Positions 1 through 8,211 of a stretch of 64,000 nucleotides of DNA are shown one piece after another. Source of the stretch: Parabacteroides sp. An277 (GTDB lineage: Bacteria; Bacteroidota; Bacteroidia; Bacteroidales; Tannerellaceae); NCBI RefSeq assembly GCF_002159645.1, contig NZ_NFJB01000014.1:1-64000 (forward strand). The letters run 5' to 3'. The number at the start of each line of letters is the position of its first letter. Positions within the stretch are counted from its first letter, which is position 1. Under the pieces are notes generated by a model. The model was given only the letters and a program-made list of their open reading frames with translations. It was not told where the DNA came from and searched no databases. The position numbers and the translations under genes are program-made.

Positions 1-168
1 ATTGCGTGGACACAATTCCATTTCCCACGCGATTGGAAGTCCATTGTGTGGACGCAATTCCATTTTCAACGTGATTAGAAGCCCATTGCGTGGACGCAAT
101 TCCATTTCCAACGCGATTGGAAGCCTTTTGCGTGGACGCAATGGCATTTCCCACGTTTTGGGAAGCCA
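1..168. repeat. Tandem array, 42-bp period, two palindromes per unit
   Basis: Four units begin at 1, 43, 85 and 127 and the array is open at the left window edge. Each unit holds two inverted repeats: ATTGCGT-GG-ACGCAAT (centre 92.5 in unit 3) and TTCCAA-CGCGA-TTGGAA (centre 114), so palindromes recur about every 21 bp. Substitutions between units are few. No open frame of interest crosses it. Function unknown. Confidence 0.9.
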
Positions 169-443
169 AATTCTTTCATAAAATCTCAAAATAGAACCCA
201 AAGGAAGGTGTTTCAGACGGGAATGCGAATCTGTAGAATAGGGAGAAAGCGGATAGGCATAAAAAGAACCGGTTCGCTTGGGGAATGCGCATTAGCTCAT
301 GGAATGAGTCGTTAAGGTCGTGGTTAGCCCAAGTCGAACCGGTTTAAACCAAACAAAAAAACTAATTCTATTTGTCCATATAATCGGTCCCTCACGGGAG
401 TACATTATATTCGAGAGGTATTAATTAACATAAATGAACATCG
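169..443. other. Gene-free stretch with inverted repeat, downstream of SusD 1
   Basis: No gene seen. An inverted repeat with arms of about 16 bp lies at 267-282 (AACCGGTTCGCTTGGG) and 328-344 (same sequence inverted, one extra base). The 45-nt loop has its own small stem CTCAT/ATGAG. It lies beyond the SusD 1 terminator hairpin on the same (minus) strand and could be a second terminator or a structured 3' end. Confidence 0.6.
378..410 (-). terminator. Hairpin after SusD 1
   Basis: ATATAAT (378-384) pairs with ATTATAT (404-410), and an inner TCCC (388-391) pairs with GGGA (96 to 99 of the same hundred, 396-399). It lies 34 bp past the SusD 1 stop codon. The U-run is weak. Confidence 0.5.
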
Positions 444-2330
444 TTATAATTGCGGTCCTTCGCCCCATTGGGGAGCACCTTCGTCCATCCAAAGGCGTTC
501 GGTATTGAGCACACCGCCCGATGAACCGATGCTGAGCCCTTGCTCCTCGTAGGTGTTGATAAGGATATCATACATCTGGTCGGTAGGCGAGGGGGCACTG
601 ATGGCCATACGGCGTGGGATGGAACTTGCCGGATACCCGTTGGATGCATAATCCATACGCGGGAAGATGTCGGAGTTAAACTTCGGCACACCTGAACGCA
701 AGGCTGTACGGTAAGCGTCGATAGGCGAGAGCGAGAAGTGTATCATCTCTTGGAGGTATATCTTCTCCAGGTCGTCTGCGGTATTTCCTGTAAGCTGATA
801 ATCCTCGTGCGACATCATTTCCTCTATTTCCCCGCTTTGGAGGTCAATCACGGCCTCGTTCGGGTCATAGTTGTAAGTGGTACCGTAGTAGGGTATCTGG
901 TTGAGGTTTGCCAACCGGTCATACTCTTCAACGGATGCTTCCAACGCTTTATTGTAGTAATCCTCGGCCGACTGCGGAAGACTTGCGCCTAAGAGCGCGA
1001 ACTCAGCCAGATAGAAGTTCACTTCGGCGGTAGTCAGGTACATGCCGTACCAGGGTTGGTCGTCTGTATCTTCAATGACGGCATCGCCCGAAGCCACGGG
1101 AAGCGTGAAGTCGATACGGCCATACACTTGCTCTTGCTGGAAGTAGGAGAAAGGCGTGTACGTGTAGGATTCATCGTAACGGCATTGGTTAGAGTAGTCG
1201 AACCAATCGCCGTATGTCCCGGCCTGTTGGGCGGCATTGAAGTCGAGCGGCAAGCCATAGTAACGTACCCACGGTTCGCCTGGCGATTTCCACGAATCGA
1301 ATTGGTAGTTGCCATCGCTATCTACCGTATAGTTGATGTTGTCCATAATATAAGAGGGCACATCATCCGCTCTCCCGGCATCGAAGAAGAGCTGTACCAC
1401 CTTCGAGTTCCAATCGTTCTTTTGGAAGATAAAGCGTACGCGCGGGTCGCGATTGTTTACCATAAAGTCAATCATCGTTTGCGACCCGGCTACGCTTTGT
1501 AGTATTCCATTACTCCAGTGGTAGACATAATCGTTACTTGAAGTATTCTCTGTACCTTTGTTGAAGAGGAAGTCGTCCGACTCGCCATCGATAAGTCCGC
1601 AAGATGCGTTTGCAACTTCTTCGGCAATCGATAAAGCGCGAGAACGGTCTTGGAAGAGCAAGCGAACAGCTATCTTCAGTTTCAACGAGTTGGCCAACTT
1701 CGCCCATTTCGTAGCATCCGCGCTATAGATAGGGTCTTGAGCAGACTCGAAGTTCTGGTCCGTCGAAGTCGTAAAGGTAGTGATGCAAGTGTCCAGTTGG
1801 TTAATCCAAAGGTCATAGAGGTCTTGTACGCTGTCGTATTGTGGCGTCAGCGTTCCTCCATGCATGGCGTTAGCCGCTTCCGTATAAGGAATGTTTCCAT
1901 AAAAGTCTGTATCATGGATGCCAGCATAGATGCACAATACGTTCATGGCAGCTTCGTAGTTGGCATACATTTCGCTTTCCTCTTCCGTCAACGTCGAACG
2001 TGTGTATGCGATTTCGTTTTTATACTTTAATACGTCAGTCGTAGTCAGTCCGGGTAGCGATTGAGCATCAAATGTAGTCGATGTGACACTTCCGGTCGAC
2101 ACCAACGTCTGCATGTATTGATACATAGCATCTGCCTGGTAGAACCAATAGGTATAGTCGGAGGTTTCAAACTCTAGTACACCCTGAGCAAACAGGTAAG
2201 CTACATCAGCATCTGTTACCGCGCTGGGGTCAGTATTTACTTCCGAAAAGTCGTCTCGGCAAGATACGGCGAGTACGGCACAACCTGCCAGCATTCCCGT
2301 TATCATTCCTTTGTATATATTCTTTCTCAT
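444..2330 (-). CDS. SusD/RagB-type outer-membrane lipoprotein (pair 1)
   Basis: 628 aa. The signal peptide ends in a lipobox (AVLAVSC, acceptor Cys24; Cys17 is an alternative). The all-helical TPR-like body fits the SusD-like group, most like the branch often annotated SusD/RagB lipoprotein (SusD-like_2). Family role: surface lid that captures a nutrient and hands it to the partner SusC channel. It lies 77 bp downstream of SusC 1 on the same strand, a two-gene operon. No glycosidase, sulfatase, sigma factor or hybrid sensor is adjacent, so the substrate cannot be inferred; glycan and peptide are both possible. Confidence 0.9.
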   Translation of the reverse strand: MRKNIYKGMITGMLAGCAVLAVSCRDDFSEVNTDPSAVTDADVAYLFAQGVLEFETSDYTYWFYQADAMYQYMQTLVSTGSVTSTTFDAQSLPGLTTTDVLKYKNEIAYTRSTLTEEESEMYANYEAAMNVLCIYAGIHDTDFYGNIPYTEAANAMHGGTLTPQYDSVQDLYDLWINQLDTCITTFTTSTDQNFESAQDPIYSADATKWAKLANSLKLKIAVRLLFQDRSRALSIAEEVANASCGLIDGESDDFLFNKGTENTSSNDYVYHWSNGILQSVAGSQTMIDFMVNNRDPRVRFIFQKNDWNSKVVQLFFDAGRADDVPSYIMDNINYTVDSDGNYQFDSWKSPGEPWVRYYGLPLDFNAAQQAGTYGDWFDYSNQCRYDESYTYTPFSYFQQEQVYGRIDFTLPVASGDAVIEDTDDQPWYGMYLTTAEVNFYLAEFALLGASLPQSAEDYYNKALEASVEEYDRLANLNQIPYYGTTYNYDPNEAVIDLQSGEIEEMMSHEDYQLTGNTADDLEKIYLQEMIHFSLSPIDAYRTALRSGVPKFNSDIFPRMDYASNGYPASSIPRRMAISAPSPTDQMYDILINTYEEQGLSIGSSGGVLNTERLWMDEGAPQWGEGPQL

Positions 2331-2407
2331 TTTACTATCAATTTATAATTCGTAATGTTTACCATTATGTACTATTTATATTATTAGGAATTACTTTTGT
2401 CAAGCAT

Positions 2408-5400
2408 TTAGAATCCTACATTGACTGTTAGGGTAAAGCTGGATGTCACACCTGAGAGCGAACGGATACGGAATTCGCTGGAAGCCGTACCGGAGACCGA
2501 TTCCGGGTTGATATTGTTTGGCAACGAGTTGAGCAAGTAACCTAAGTTATGCCCGTTCAGGGTCAGGATACAGTGTTTCGCCTTAATCTTCTCACAAGCG
2601 GAAGTGGGAAGGCGGTAGCTGAGCGAAACGTCGCGTAAGGCGATGTAGTTCAATTTCGAGAACCACGCATCGTTTACTACACCATAGTTCGAACCGCTTC
2701 CGCTCCAAGCATTGTTCCAGTAAGTCCAAGCCGAGGCATGTGTTGGCTCGATAACGCCTTTATCGATCAACTCCTGATAGGATTCTCCTGCTGTGGACAC
2801 ACCACCCGAACCTACTGTATAGGTGCTACCGTCGGCTTGTGTGATGGTCGTTCCGCTGGAAATAATACCTTGCGGGATGACACCATCGCTATAGGTCAGA
2901 CCGTCGTAGGCGGAAGTCCATGTCACGCCACCATATCCCGAACGTCCTTCCAAAGAGCTTTCTGTCCATCCATAAGCCGTACCATAACGATTGGCGTAAG
3001 ATGCGACATAGCCACCGAAACGCATATCCAAGGCGACGCTGAGGCTCCAGTTCTTATAGCGCAGGCTGGTTGAAACGGAACCGAGGAAGTCCGGAATCAT
3101 GGAACCAATCTCGACTACCTCTTCGTTGCGGTAGAGGTGAGCACGGTGCTGGGAGTCGGTCCATACCAACATGGGTAAGCCGGAGGATTCATCTATCTGG
3201 ACGTAACTGTCGGTCATCAATGTTCCATACGAAGAACCTACTTTAGCCACCGAACCGATACGGTAGTTACCATAGCTTACATCTCCCGAAAGGACGATAT
3301 AATCTGCCACATCCTCGTGGAGAGAGACAATTTTATTCATATTCTTCGTCCACGTAAAGTTCAAATCCCATTCCCAGTCTTTATTTTGGAAAGGAACCGT
3401 GTTCAAGGCCAATTCTACACCTTTGTTTTCGATGTTACCGGCATTTACCACTTTGCTGCTGATACCGGATACACTGGGGACGGAGATAGACATAATCTGG
3501 TCGTAGGTGTTCTCCTTGTAATAGGTAGCATCGAGGGCGATGCGGTTGTTAATGAAACGCCAGTCCAAACCTACTTCCCATGCTTTCTTACGTTCAGGCT
3601 TCAGGTCCGGGTCATAGTAGGTGCTACTCATCGAGAGGCCATAATATTTGCCCGACGAAGTGGTAGTTGTATTCAATGAATAGGCCGTATTGATTCCATA
3701 CGGGTCGCAGTCATTACCTACTTGGGCATACGACGCACGTACTTTGGCGAAAGAAATCCACTCAGGCAATTGGTCGCGGAAAGTAGATGAGAGCAACCAC
3801 GAACCGTTGATAGAGGGGTAGAAGTAAGAATAGGTTCCATGTCCGTCTGAATAGACCAAAGCAGACGACCAGTCATTACGTCCTGTAACATCTACGAACA
3901 CTTGGTCTCTCCAGCTTACTCCGGCTTGGAAGGCTACAGATAGCATCTTCTTGTGGGCCTGAATCTCTGCGGTGTAGGACGGGGTATTCTCCGAGTTCTC
4001 AATAAAGAATTGATTGGGAACCACCAAATCTCCTTCCGTGTTCATCGCTTGCTGCTGCTGGAAGTTCTGATAATATTCGCCCCGCAGGAATCCGTTTACG
4101 GTCCAGTCTCCCCACGTCTTGTTGAAGACGAAGTTCGCATTCAGGTTGGTTTGTTCCTTCGTAGTCTGGCTGATGCCGTAGTATCCGCCTTCGTTGGCAT
4201 AGCCGCTACCCGGCTGTTTGTTCTCATAACGGGTATAATAGTAATTGTAGTTACCTTCGACATTAAACTTCAACCAATCCAGCAGGTCTATGTCTAACTT
4301 GACGCTGGGACGTACCGACGTCTCTTTTTGGCGATAATCGTTTTCATATACGCTCCACCAAGTACTGCGTCCTGGCATATTCCCATATTCGTCGCCGTAG
4401 GAAGAATCCGCCAAACCACCGTGGTCGCCTTTGTATTTGTCTTTCGAATAAGAGGTATTATAAAGGTTCCCCCATGTGCCATCAACGAAGTTCAAACCAA
4501 TGTTCTTTTGCGTATTGCGAGGAGTAGAGTTGGCGAACGACATGCTGGCCTCAATCTTCACCTTGTTGGTAATCTGATGGGTTGCCTTTCCTAAGAACGA
4601 GATACGGTCGAACTGGTTGTTGGGGACCGTACCGTTGGCATGCTTATAAGACAGAGAGGTATAGAAGGTTGTCTTTTCGTTACCTCCGCTGACGGCCACG
4701 TTCGTATTCGAATTGAAACCGGTATTATAGGCATCGCGGAAACGGCTCTTTACGGCACTATACGGAACAGTGGTGCCATCATAATATTCAATGTCTTGTC
4801 CGTCGAACGCAGGTCCCCATCCCATGGTCTCGGCTCCAATCAATGAACGGTTGCCCGACGAGTTAGTATAAAACTGACGTTCGTTGTCATACACATAGTA
4901 GTCACCGTTGGCATCCGTTTCTCCATAATCCACATAACCTGCGATGGTACCGTTACCAAATGCATTCTGGAGATTAGGTGTTTGAGTCACGACATCTATA
5001 CCGATCGATTGGGAGAAGTTGATACCCAAACCTTGGTTCTTCTTTCCGCTCTTGGTGGTGATGACTACGGCACCATTCAAACCGCGCGAACCATAAAGAG
5101 CCGTAGCAGCTGCACCTTTCAGGACAGAAACAGACTCGAAATCATCTGGGTTCAAGTTCTTCAATTCGTTACCATAGTCGTTTGTATCGCTCGACCAATC
5201 CGGGTCTCCCGTATAGACATCGTTGCTCAAGATGATACCATCCACTACATAAATCGGTTGGTTATTGCTTCCTAACGTAGAAGCACCACGAATTTGAATC
5301 TTGGTTGAACCGAACATACCACCGTCCGAACCAGAGATTTCTACACCCGCTACTTTACCTTGCAAGGCAGATACCGGGTTAATCAAGTTGGTATTCAACT

Positions 5401-5845
5401 CTTCACCCTTCAGTTCTGTCATGGCATAACCTAACGATTTCTCCGAACGTTTCATACCTAAAGCCGTTACCACGACTTCGTCCAATTGCTCCGAATCCTC
5501 CGCCATCTTGACACTCAGCGAAGGTTGTCCTTCGTAGATAATCTCTTGCGTAGTATAACCGATGTAAGAGATTTGGATGACATCCCCCCGCTTCAATCCT
5601 TCCAAGAGGAAATTTCCATCCATGTCGGTAATGGTACCGTGGGTAGTTCCTTTAACCAGCACGGTAGCACCTACGACAGGTCCCATCGCATCCGAAACGG
5701 TCCCCTTTAGCTGTCCTTCATCTTGCGCAATACTTCCTGCAAGGGGATTCGCAGGAGCTATTTCTGCGTACACATTGCCTGTAATGCTCAGTACGGTAGC
5801 TATAAGCAAAAGGCAAACGGGTTTTGTACTTTTCTCTTTGTACAT
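2408..5845 (-). CDS. SusC/RagA-type TonB-dependent transporter (pair 1)
   Basis: 1145 aa. Order of parts: signal peptide (about 1-27, ending NVYA), carboxypeptidase-like regulatory domain from about residue 46 (GTVSDAMGPVVGATVLVKGT), the TonB-proximal LDEVVVTALG at 121-130, plug (GKVAGVEISG, then IQIRGASTLGSNNQPIYVVDG), and a beta-barrel ending in aromatic NVGF. The length is normal for SusC. Unlike the other two SusC proteins here it has no poly-G/GGVN segment before the regulatory domain. It imports an unknown substrate across the outer membrane, driven by TonB. Transcription probably starts near 6206, leaving a leader of about 360 nt. Confidence 0.95.
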   Translation of the reverse strand: MYKEKSTKPVCLLLIATVLSITGNVYAEIAPANPLAGSIAQDEGQLKGTVSDAMGPVVGATVLVKGTTHGTITDMDGNFLLEGLKRGDVIQISYIGYTTQEIIYEGQPSLSVKMAEDSEQLDEVVVTALGMKRSEKSLGYAMTELKGEELNTNLINPVSALQGKVAGVEISGSDGGMFGSTKIQIRGASTLGSNNQPIYVVDGIILSNDVYTGDPDWSSDTNDYGNELKNLNPDDFESVSVLKGAAATALYGSRGLNGAVVITTKSGKKNQGLGINFSQSIGIDVVTQTPNLQNAFGNGTIAGYVDYGETDANGDYYVYDNERQFYTNSSGNRSLIGAETMGWGPAFDGQDIEYYDGTTVPYSAVKSRFRDAYNTGFNSNTNVAVSGGNEKTTFYTSLSYKHANGTVPNNQFDRISFLGKATHQITNKVKIEASMSFANSTPRNTQKNIGLNFVDGTWGNLYNTSYSKDKYKGDHGGLADSSYGDEYGNMPGRSTWWSVYENDYRQKETSVRPSVKLDIDLLDWLKFNVEGNYNYYYTRYENKQPGSGYANEGGYYGISQTTKEQTNLNANFVFNKTWGDWTVNGFLRGEYYQNFQQQQAMNTEGDLVVPNQFFIENSENTPSYTAEIQAHKKMLSVAFQAGVSWRDQVFVDVTGRNDWSSALVYSDGHGTYSYFYPSINGSWLLSSTFRDQLPEWISFAKVRASYAQVGNDCDPYGINTAYSLNTTTTSSGKYYGLSMSSTYYDPDLKPERKKAWEVGLDWRFINNRIALDATYYKENTYDQIMSISVPSVSGISSKVVNAGNIENKGVELALNTVPFQNKDWEWDLNFTWTKNMNKIVSLHEDVADYIVLSGDVSYGNYRIGSVAKVGSSYGTLMTDSYVQIDESSGLPMLVWTDSQHRAHLYRNEEVVEIGSMIPDFLGSVSTSLRYKNWSLSVALDMRFGGYVASYANRYGTAYGWTESSLEGRSGYGGVTWTSAYDGLTYSDGVIPQGIISSGTTITQADGSTYTVGSGGVSTAGESYQELIDKGVIEPTHASAWTYWNNAWSGSGSNYGVVNDAWFSKLNYIALRDVSLSYRLPTSACEKIKAKHCILTLNGHNLGYLLNSLPNNINPESVSGTASSEFRIRSLSGVTSSFTLTVNVGF

Positions 5846-6213
5846 GATATAAAAGATTTAGTTATTAAATAGGTATAGATAGATTCTCCCAGTCCCCTTT
5901 GCCTTGAAACAGAGGCAAAAGGGGGGACTACGTGGCAAGGCGTTCGTCTGCCAGCATAGACTAAATAAGTGTGTGGATTAGAGCTTTCGTTTGCGTTCAA
6001 ACGAATCGTTCGTCCTGCTTCCGGTAAAGGGGAAGCTTCTCAATAGGGAATAGTTCCTGCGGAGGAGGAAGGGGTTCCCATGCCACGTGGTGCATGGAAA
6101 ACCGTTCATCAACACTAAATACATCATCATCACATTTCAACTTAATCTGTTCAACATCACATTTCCCTTCCTTAAAATAGGAGGTGGGAATGGTAATCGC
6201 TTTCTATTTTATG
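5846..6213 (-). other. Long structured leader region of SusC 1
   Basis: No gene supported. From the predicted promoter (6214-6243) to the SusC start is about 360 nt. Hairpins: AGTCCCCTTTGCCT (5891-5904) pairs with a G-rich complement ending at 5929; CCATG/CATGG near 6078-6096 encloses CCACGTGGTG. This could be a leader with post-transcriptional control, but no known riboswitch was recognised. Confidence 0.45.
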
Positions 6214-6243
6214 CAAATCTAAGCGAACTTTTACCAATGCAAA
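6214..6243 (-). promoter_or_regulatory. Predicted promoter of SusC 1
   Basis: On the minus strand TAGATTTG (6214-6221) matches the Bacteroidota -7 box TAnnTTTG. TTTG (6240-6243) lies 18 bp upstream as the -33 box. Confidence 0.6.
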
Positions 6244-6358
6244 TGTAGCTAATTTTAGTTGGGATAAACAAACTTTGTGTGTTAAAAATGAGGTGCGTAA
6301 ATGCTAATAATTAGGAACTTATAAGTGCGCTGCAGGCTTTTGTATGGGAAAATTCAGC

Positions 6359-6393
6359 TTTTATCGATTGTTTTCCTGGTTTTGTCGATAAAA
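6359..6393. repeat. Inverted repeat TTTTATCGA/TCGATAAAA
   Basis: Arms at 6359-6367 and 6385-6393 with a T-rich loop, in the spacer between the divergent SusC 1 and ABC-F genes. Role unknown; it may end stray transcription. Confidence 0.45.
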
Positions 6394-6420
6394 CAGGGGA
6401 ATGGGAAAAGGAGGAAAAAA

Positions 6421-6486
6421 TAGTTATAATCGTTTTCAATCTTCGTTATAATCGTCGGCGATTCTCGTTATAATCGGAAAGGATGT
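6421..6486. repeat. Three 22-bp direct repeats (TCGTTATAATCG)
   Basis: GTTATAATCG occurs at 6423-6432, 6445-6454 and 6467-6476, exactly 22 bp apart. The third copy lies in the 18-mer CGATTCTCGTTATAATCG (6459-6476), which recurs inverted at 41690-41707. AATCG-TCGG-CGATT at 6450-6463 is a further palindrome. The array ends about 43 bp before the -7 box of the ABC-F gene. Confidence 0.8.
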
Positions 6487-6518
6487 CCGGTATATTTCTT
6501 TGGGAAATATATTTAATG

Positions 6519-6526
6519 TATCTTTG
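6519..6526 (+). promoter_or_regulatory. Predicted -7 box of the ABC-F/recQ operon
   Basis: TATCTTTG matches TAnnTTTG, 39 bp before the ABC-F start. The nearest upstream TTTG (6499-6502) is only 16 bp away, short of the usual spacing. Confidence 0.5.
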
Positions 6527-6564
6527 TGGCATTTTTAGTTTAGATAATAATTTAGGTATAAAGC

Positions 6565-8211
6565 ATGATTTCAATCGACGGACTGACGGTAGAGTTTGGG
6601 GGTACTACCCTCTTTTCAGGCATATCATTTGTCATCAATGAGAAGGAGAGAATCGCTTTAATGGGTAAGAACGGGGCAGGGAAATCAACCCTTTTGAAGA
6701 TATTGGCCGGCGTAAAGGAACCCACACAGGGGCGGGTTTCTGCGCCGAAAGATACGGTCATTGCTTATCTTCCCCAACACTTGATGACGGAAGACGGGCG
6801 GACGGTCTTCGACGAAGCGGCACAAGCGTTTGCCCATCTGCACGAGATGGAGGCGGAGATAGAGGCACTGAATCACGAATTAGAGGTGCGTACCGATTAT
6901 GATTCGCCGGAGTATATGCAACTAATCGAGCGTGTCTCGACCTTGAGTGAGAAGTTTTATTCCATAGAAGAACGGAATTATGAGGCAGACATCGAGAAGA
7001 CGCTCCTCGGATTGGGCTTCCAGCGGACGGATTTCGGACGGCAAACGTCGGAGTTCAGTGGCGGGTGGCGGATGCGTATCGAGCTGGCTAAGCTCTTATT
7101 ACAGAAGCCGGACGTGTTGCTCCTCGACGAGCCGACGAACCATCTCGATATTGAATCTATCCAATGGCTGGAGGATTTCCTCATCGAGAGCGGGCAGGCG
7201 GTCGTGGTAATCAGTCATGACCGGGCGTTTGTAGACCATATTACGACGCGGACCATCGAAGTGACTATGGGCCGTATCTACGATTATAAAGTGAACTATT
7301 CGCAGTATCTGCAACTGCGCAAGGAGAGGCGCGAGCAACAACAGAAGGCTTACGACGAGCAACAACGGTTCATTGCTGATACAAAGGCCTTCATCGAACG
7401 CTTCAAAGGTACCTATTCGAAGACGCTACAAGTGCAGAGCCGCGTGAAAATGTTGGAGAAGTTGGAGCTGGTTGAGGTGGACGAAGAGGACACGTCTGCC
7501 CTGCGTTTGAAGTTCCCGCCCGCCCCTCGGTCGGGAAGTTATCCGGTTATTTTGGAAAATGTCTCGAAGTCTTACGACGAAAAGTGCGTCTTCCGGAATG
7601 TAAATCTCACCATCGAGCGGGGCGATAAGATTGCGTTTGTCGGGCGGAACGGCGAGGGAAAGTCTACCTTGGTCAAGTGTATCATGGGCGAAATACCGTA
7701 TGAAGGGAAGCTGACCCTCGGCCACAATGTGCAGATTGGCTACTTCGCCCAGAACCAAGCCTCGCTGTTGGATGGCGAACTGACCGTCTTCCAGACCATC
7801 GACGACGTGGCAAAAGGCGACATCCGTACGAAGGTAAAAGACCTCCTCGGCGCCTTCCTCTTTGGCGGAGAGAACGCAAACAAGAAGGTAAAAGTGCTGT
7901 CGGGTGGCGAAAGGACACGCCTCGCCTTGCTCCGTCTCCTGCTGGAACCGGTCAATTTACTGATACTCGATGAGCCCACGAACCACCTGGATTTAAAGAC
8001 AAAGGACATTCTGAAGCAAGCGTTGTCGGACTTTGACGGGACGCTTATCGTCGTTTCGCACGACCGAGACTTCCTGGATGGGCTGGTTTCTAAGGTGTAT
8101 GAGTTCGGAAACCAGCGCGTCACCGAGCACTTGGAGGGCATTTATGAGTTCATGCAACGCAAGCGAATGGAGAACTTACGCGAACTGGAGCGCGTCTCGA
8201 ACCGTCCATGA
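6565..8211 (+). CDS. ABC-F family ATPase
   Basis: 548 aa with two ABC domains and no membrane segment, as in the ABC-F family of ribosome-associated ATPases (EttA, Uup, YbiT, YheS types). Domain 1: Walker A GKNGAGKST at 34-42, signature SGGW at 165-168, Walker B LLLDEPTNHLD at 185-195. A charged helical linker (about 245-305) corresponds to the P-site-tRNA interaction motif. Domain 2: Walker A GRNGEGKST at 360-368, SGGER at 446-450, LILDEPTNHLD at 466-476. It probably acts on translating ribosomes; which paralogue it is cannot be said from sequence alone. The stop codon overlaps the recQ start (ATGA), so the two are translationally coupled. Confidence 0.93.
   Translation: MISIDGLTVEFGGTTLFSGISFVINEKERIALMGKNGAGKSTLLKILAGVKEPTQGRVSAPKDTVIAYLPQHLMTEDGRTVFDEAAQAFAHLHEMEAEIEALNHELEVRTDYDSPEYMQLIERVSTLSEKFYSIEERNYEADIEKTLLGLGFQRTDFGRQTSEFSGGWRMRIELAKLLLQKPDVLLLDEPTNHLDIESIQWLEDFLIESGQAVVVISHDRAFVDHITTRTIEVTMGRIYDYKVNYSQYLQLRKERREQQQKAYDEQQRFIADTKAFIERFKGTYSKTLQVQSRVKMLEKLELVEVDEEDTSALRLKFPPAPRSGSYPVILENVSKSYDEKCVFRNVNLTIERGDKIAFVGRNGEGKSTLVKCIMGEIPYEGKLTLGHNVQIGYFAQNQASLLDGELTVFQTIDDVAKGDIRTKVKDLLGAFLFGGENANKKVKVLSGGERTRLALLRLLLEPVNLLILDEPTNHLDLKTKDILKQALSDFDGTLIVVSHDRDFLDGLVSKVYEFGNQRVTEHLEGIYEFMQRKRMENLRELERVSNRP

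Noticed and set aside
1-168. Possible CRISPR array
   Set aside because: Units are repeats of one another over their full 42 bp with no unique spacers, and no cas genes are near. The same holds for the other arrays.
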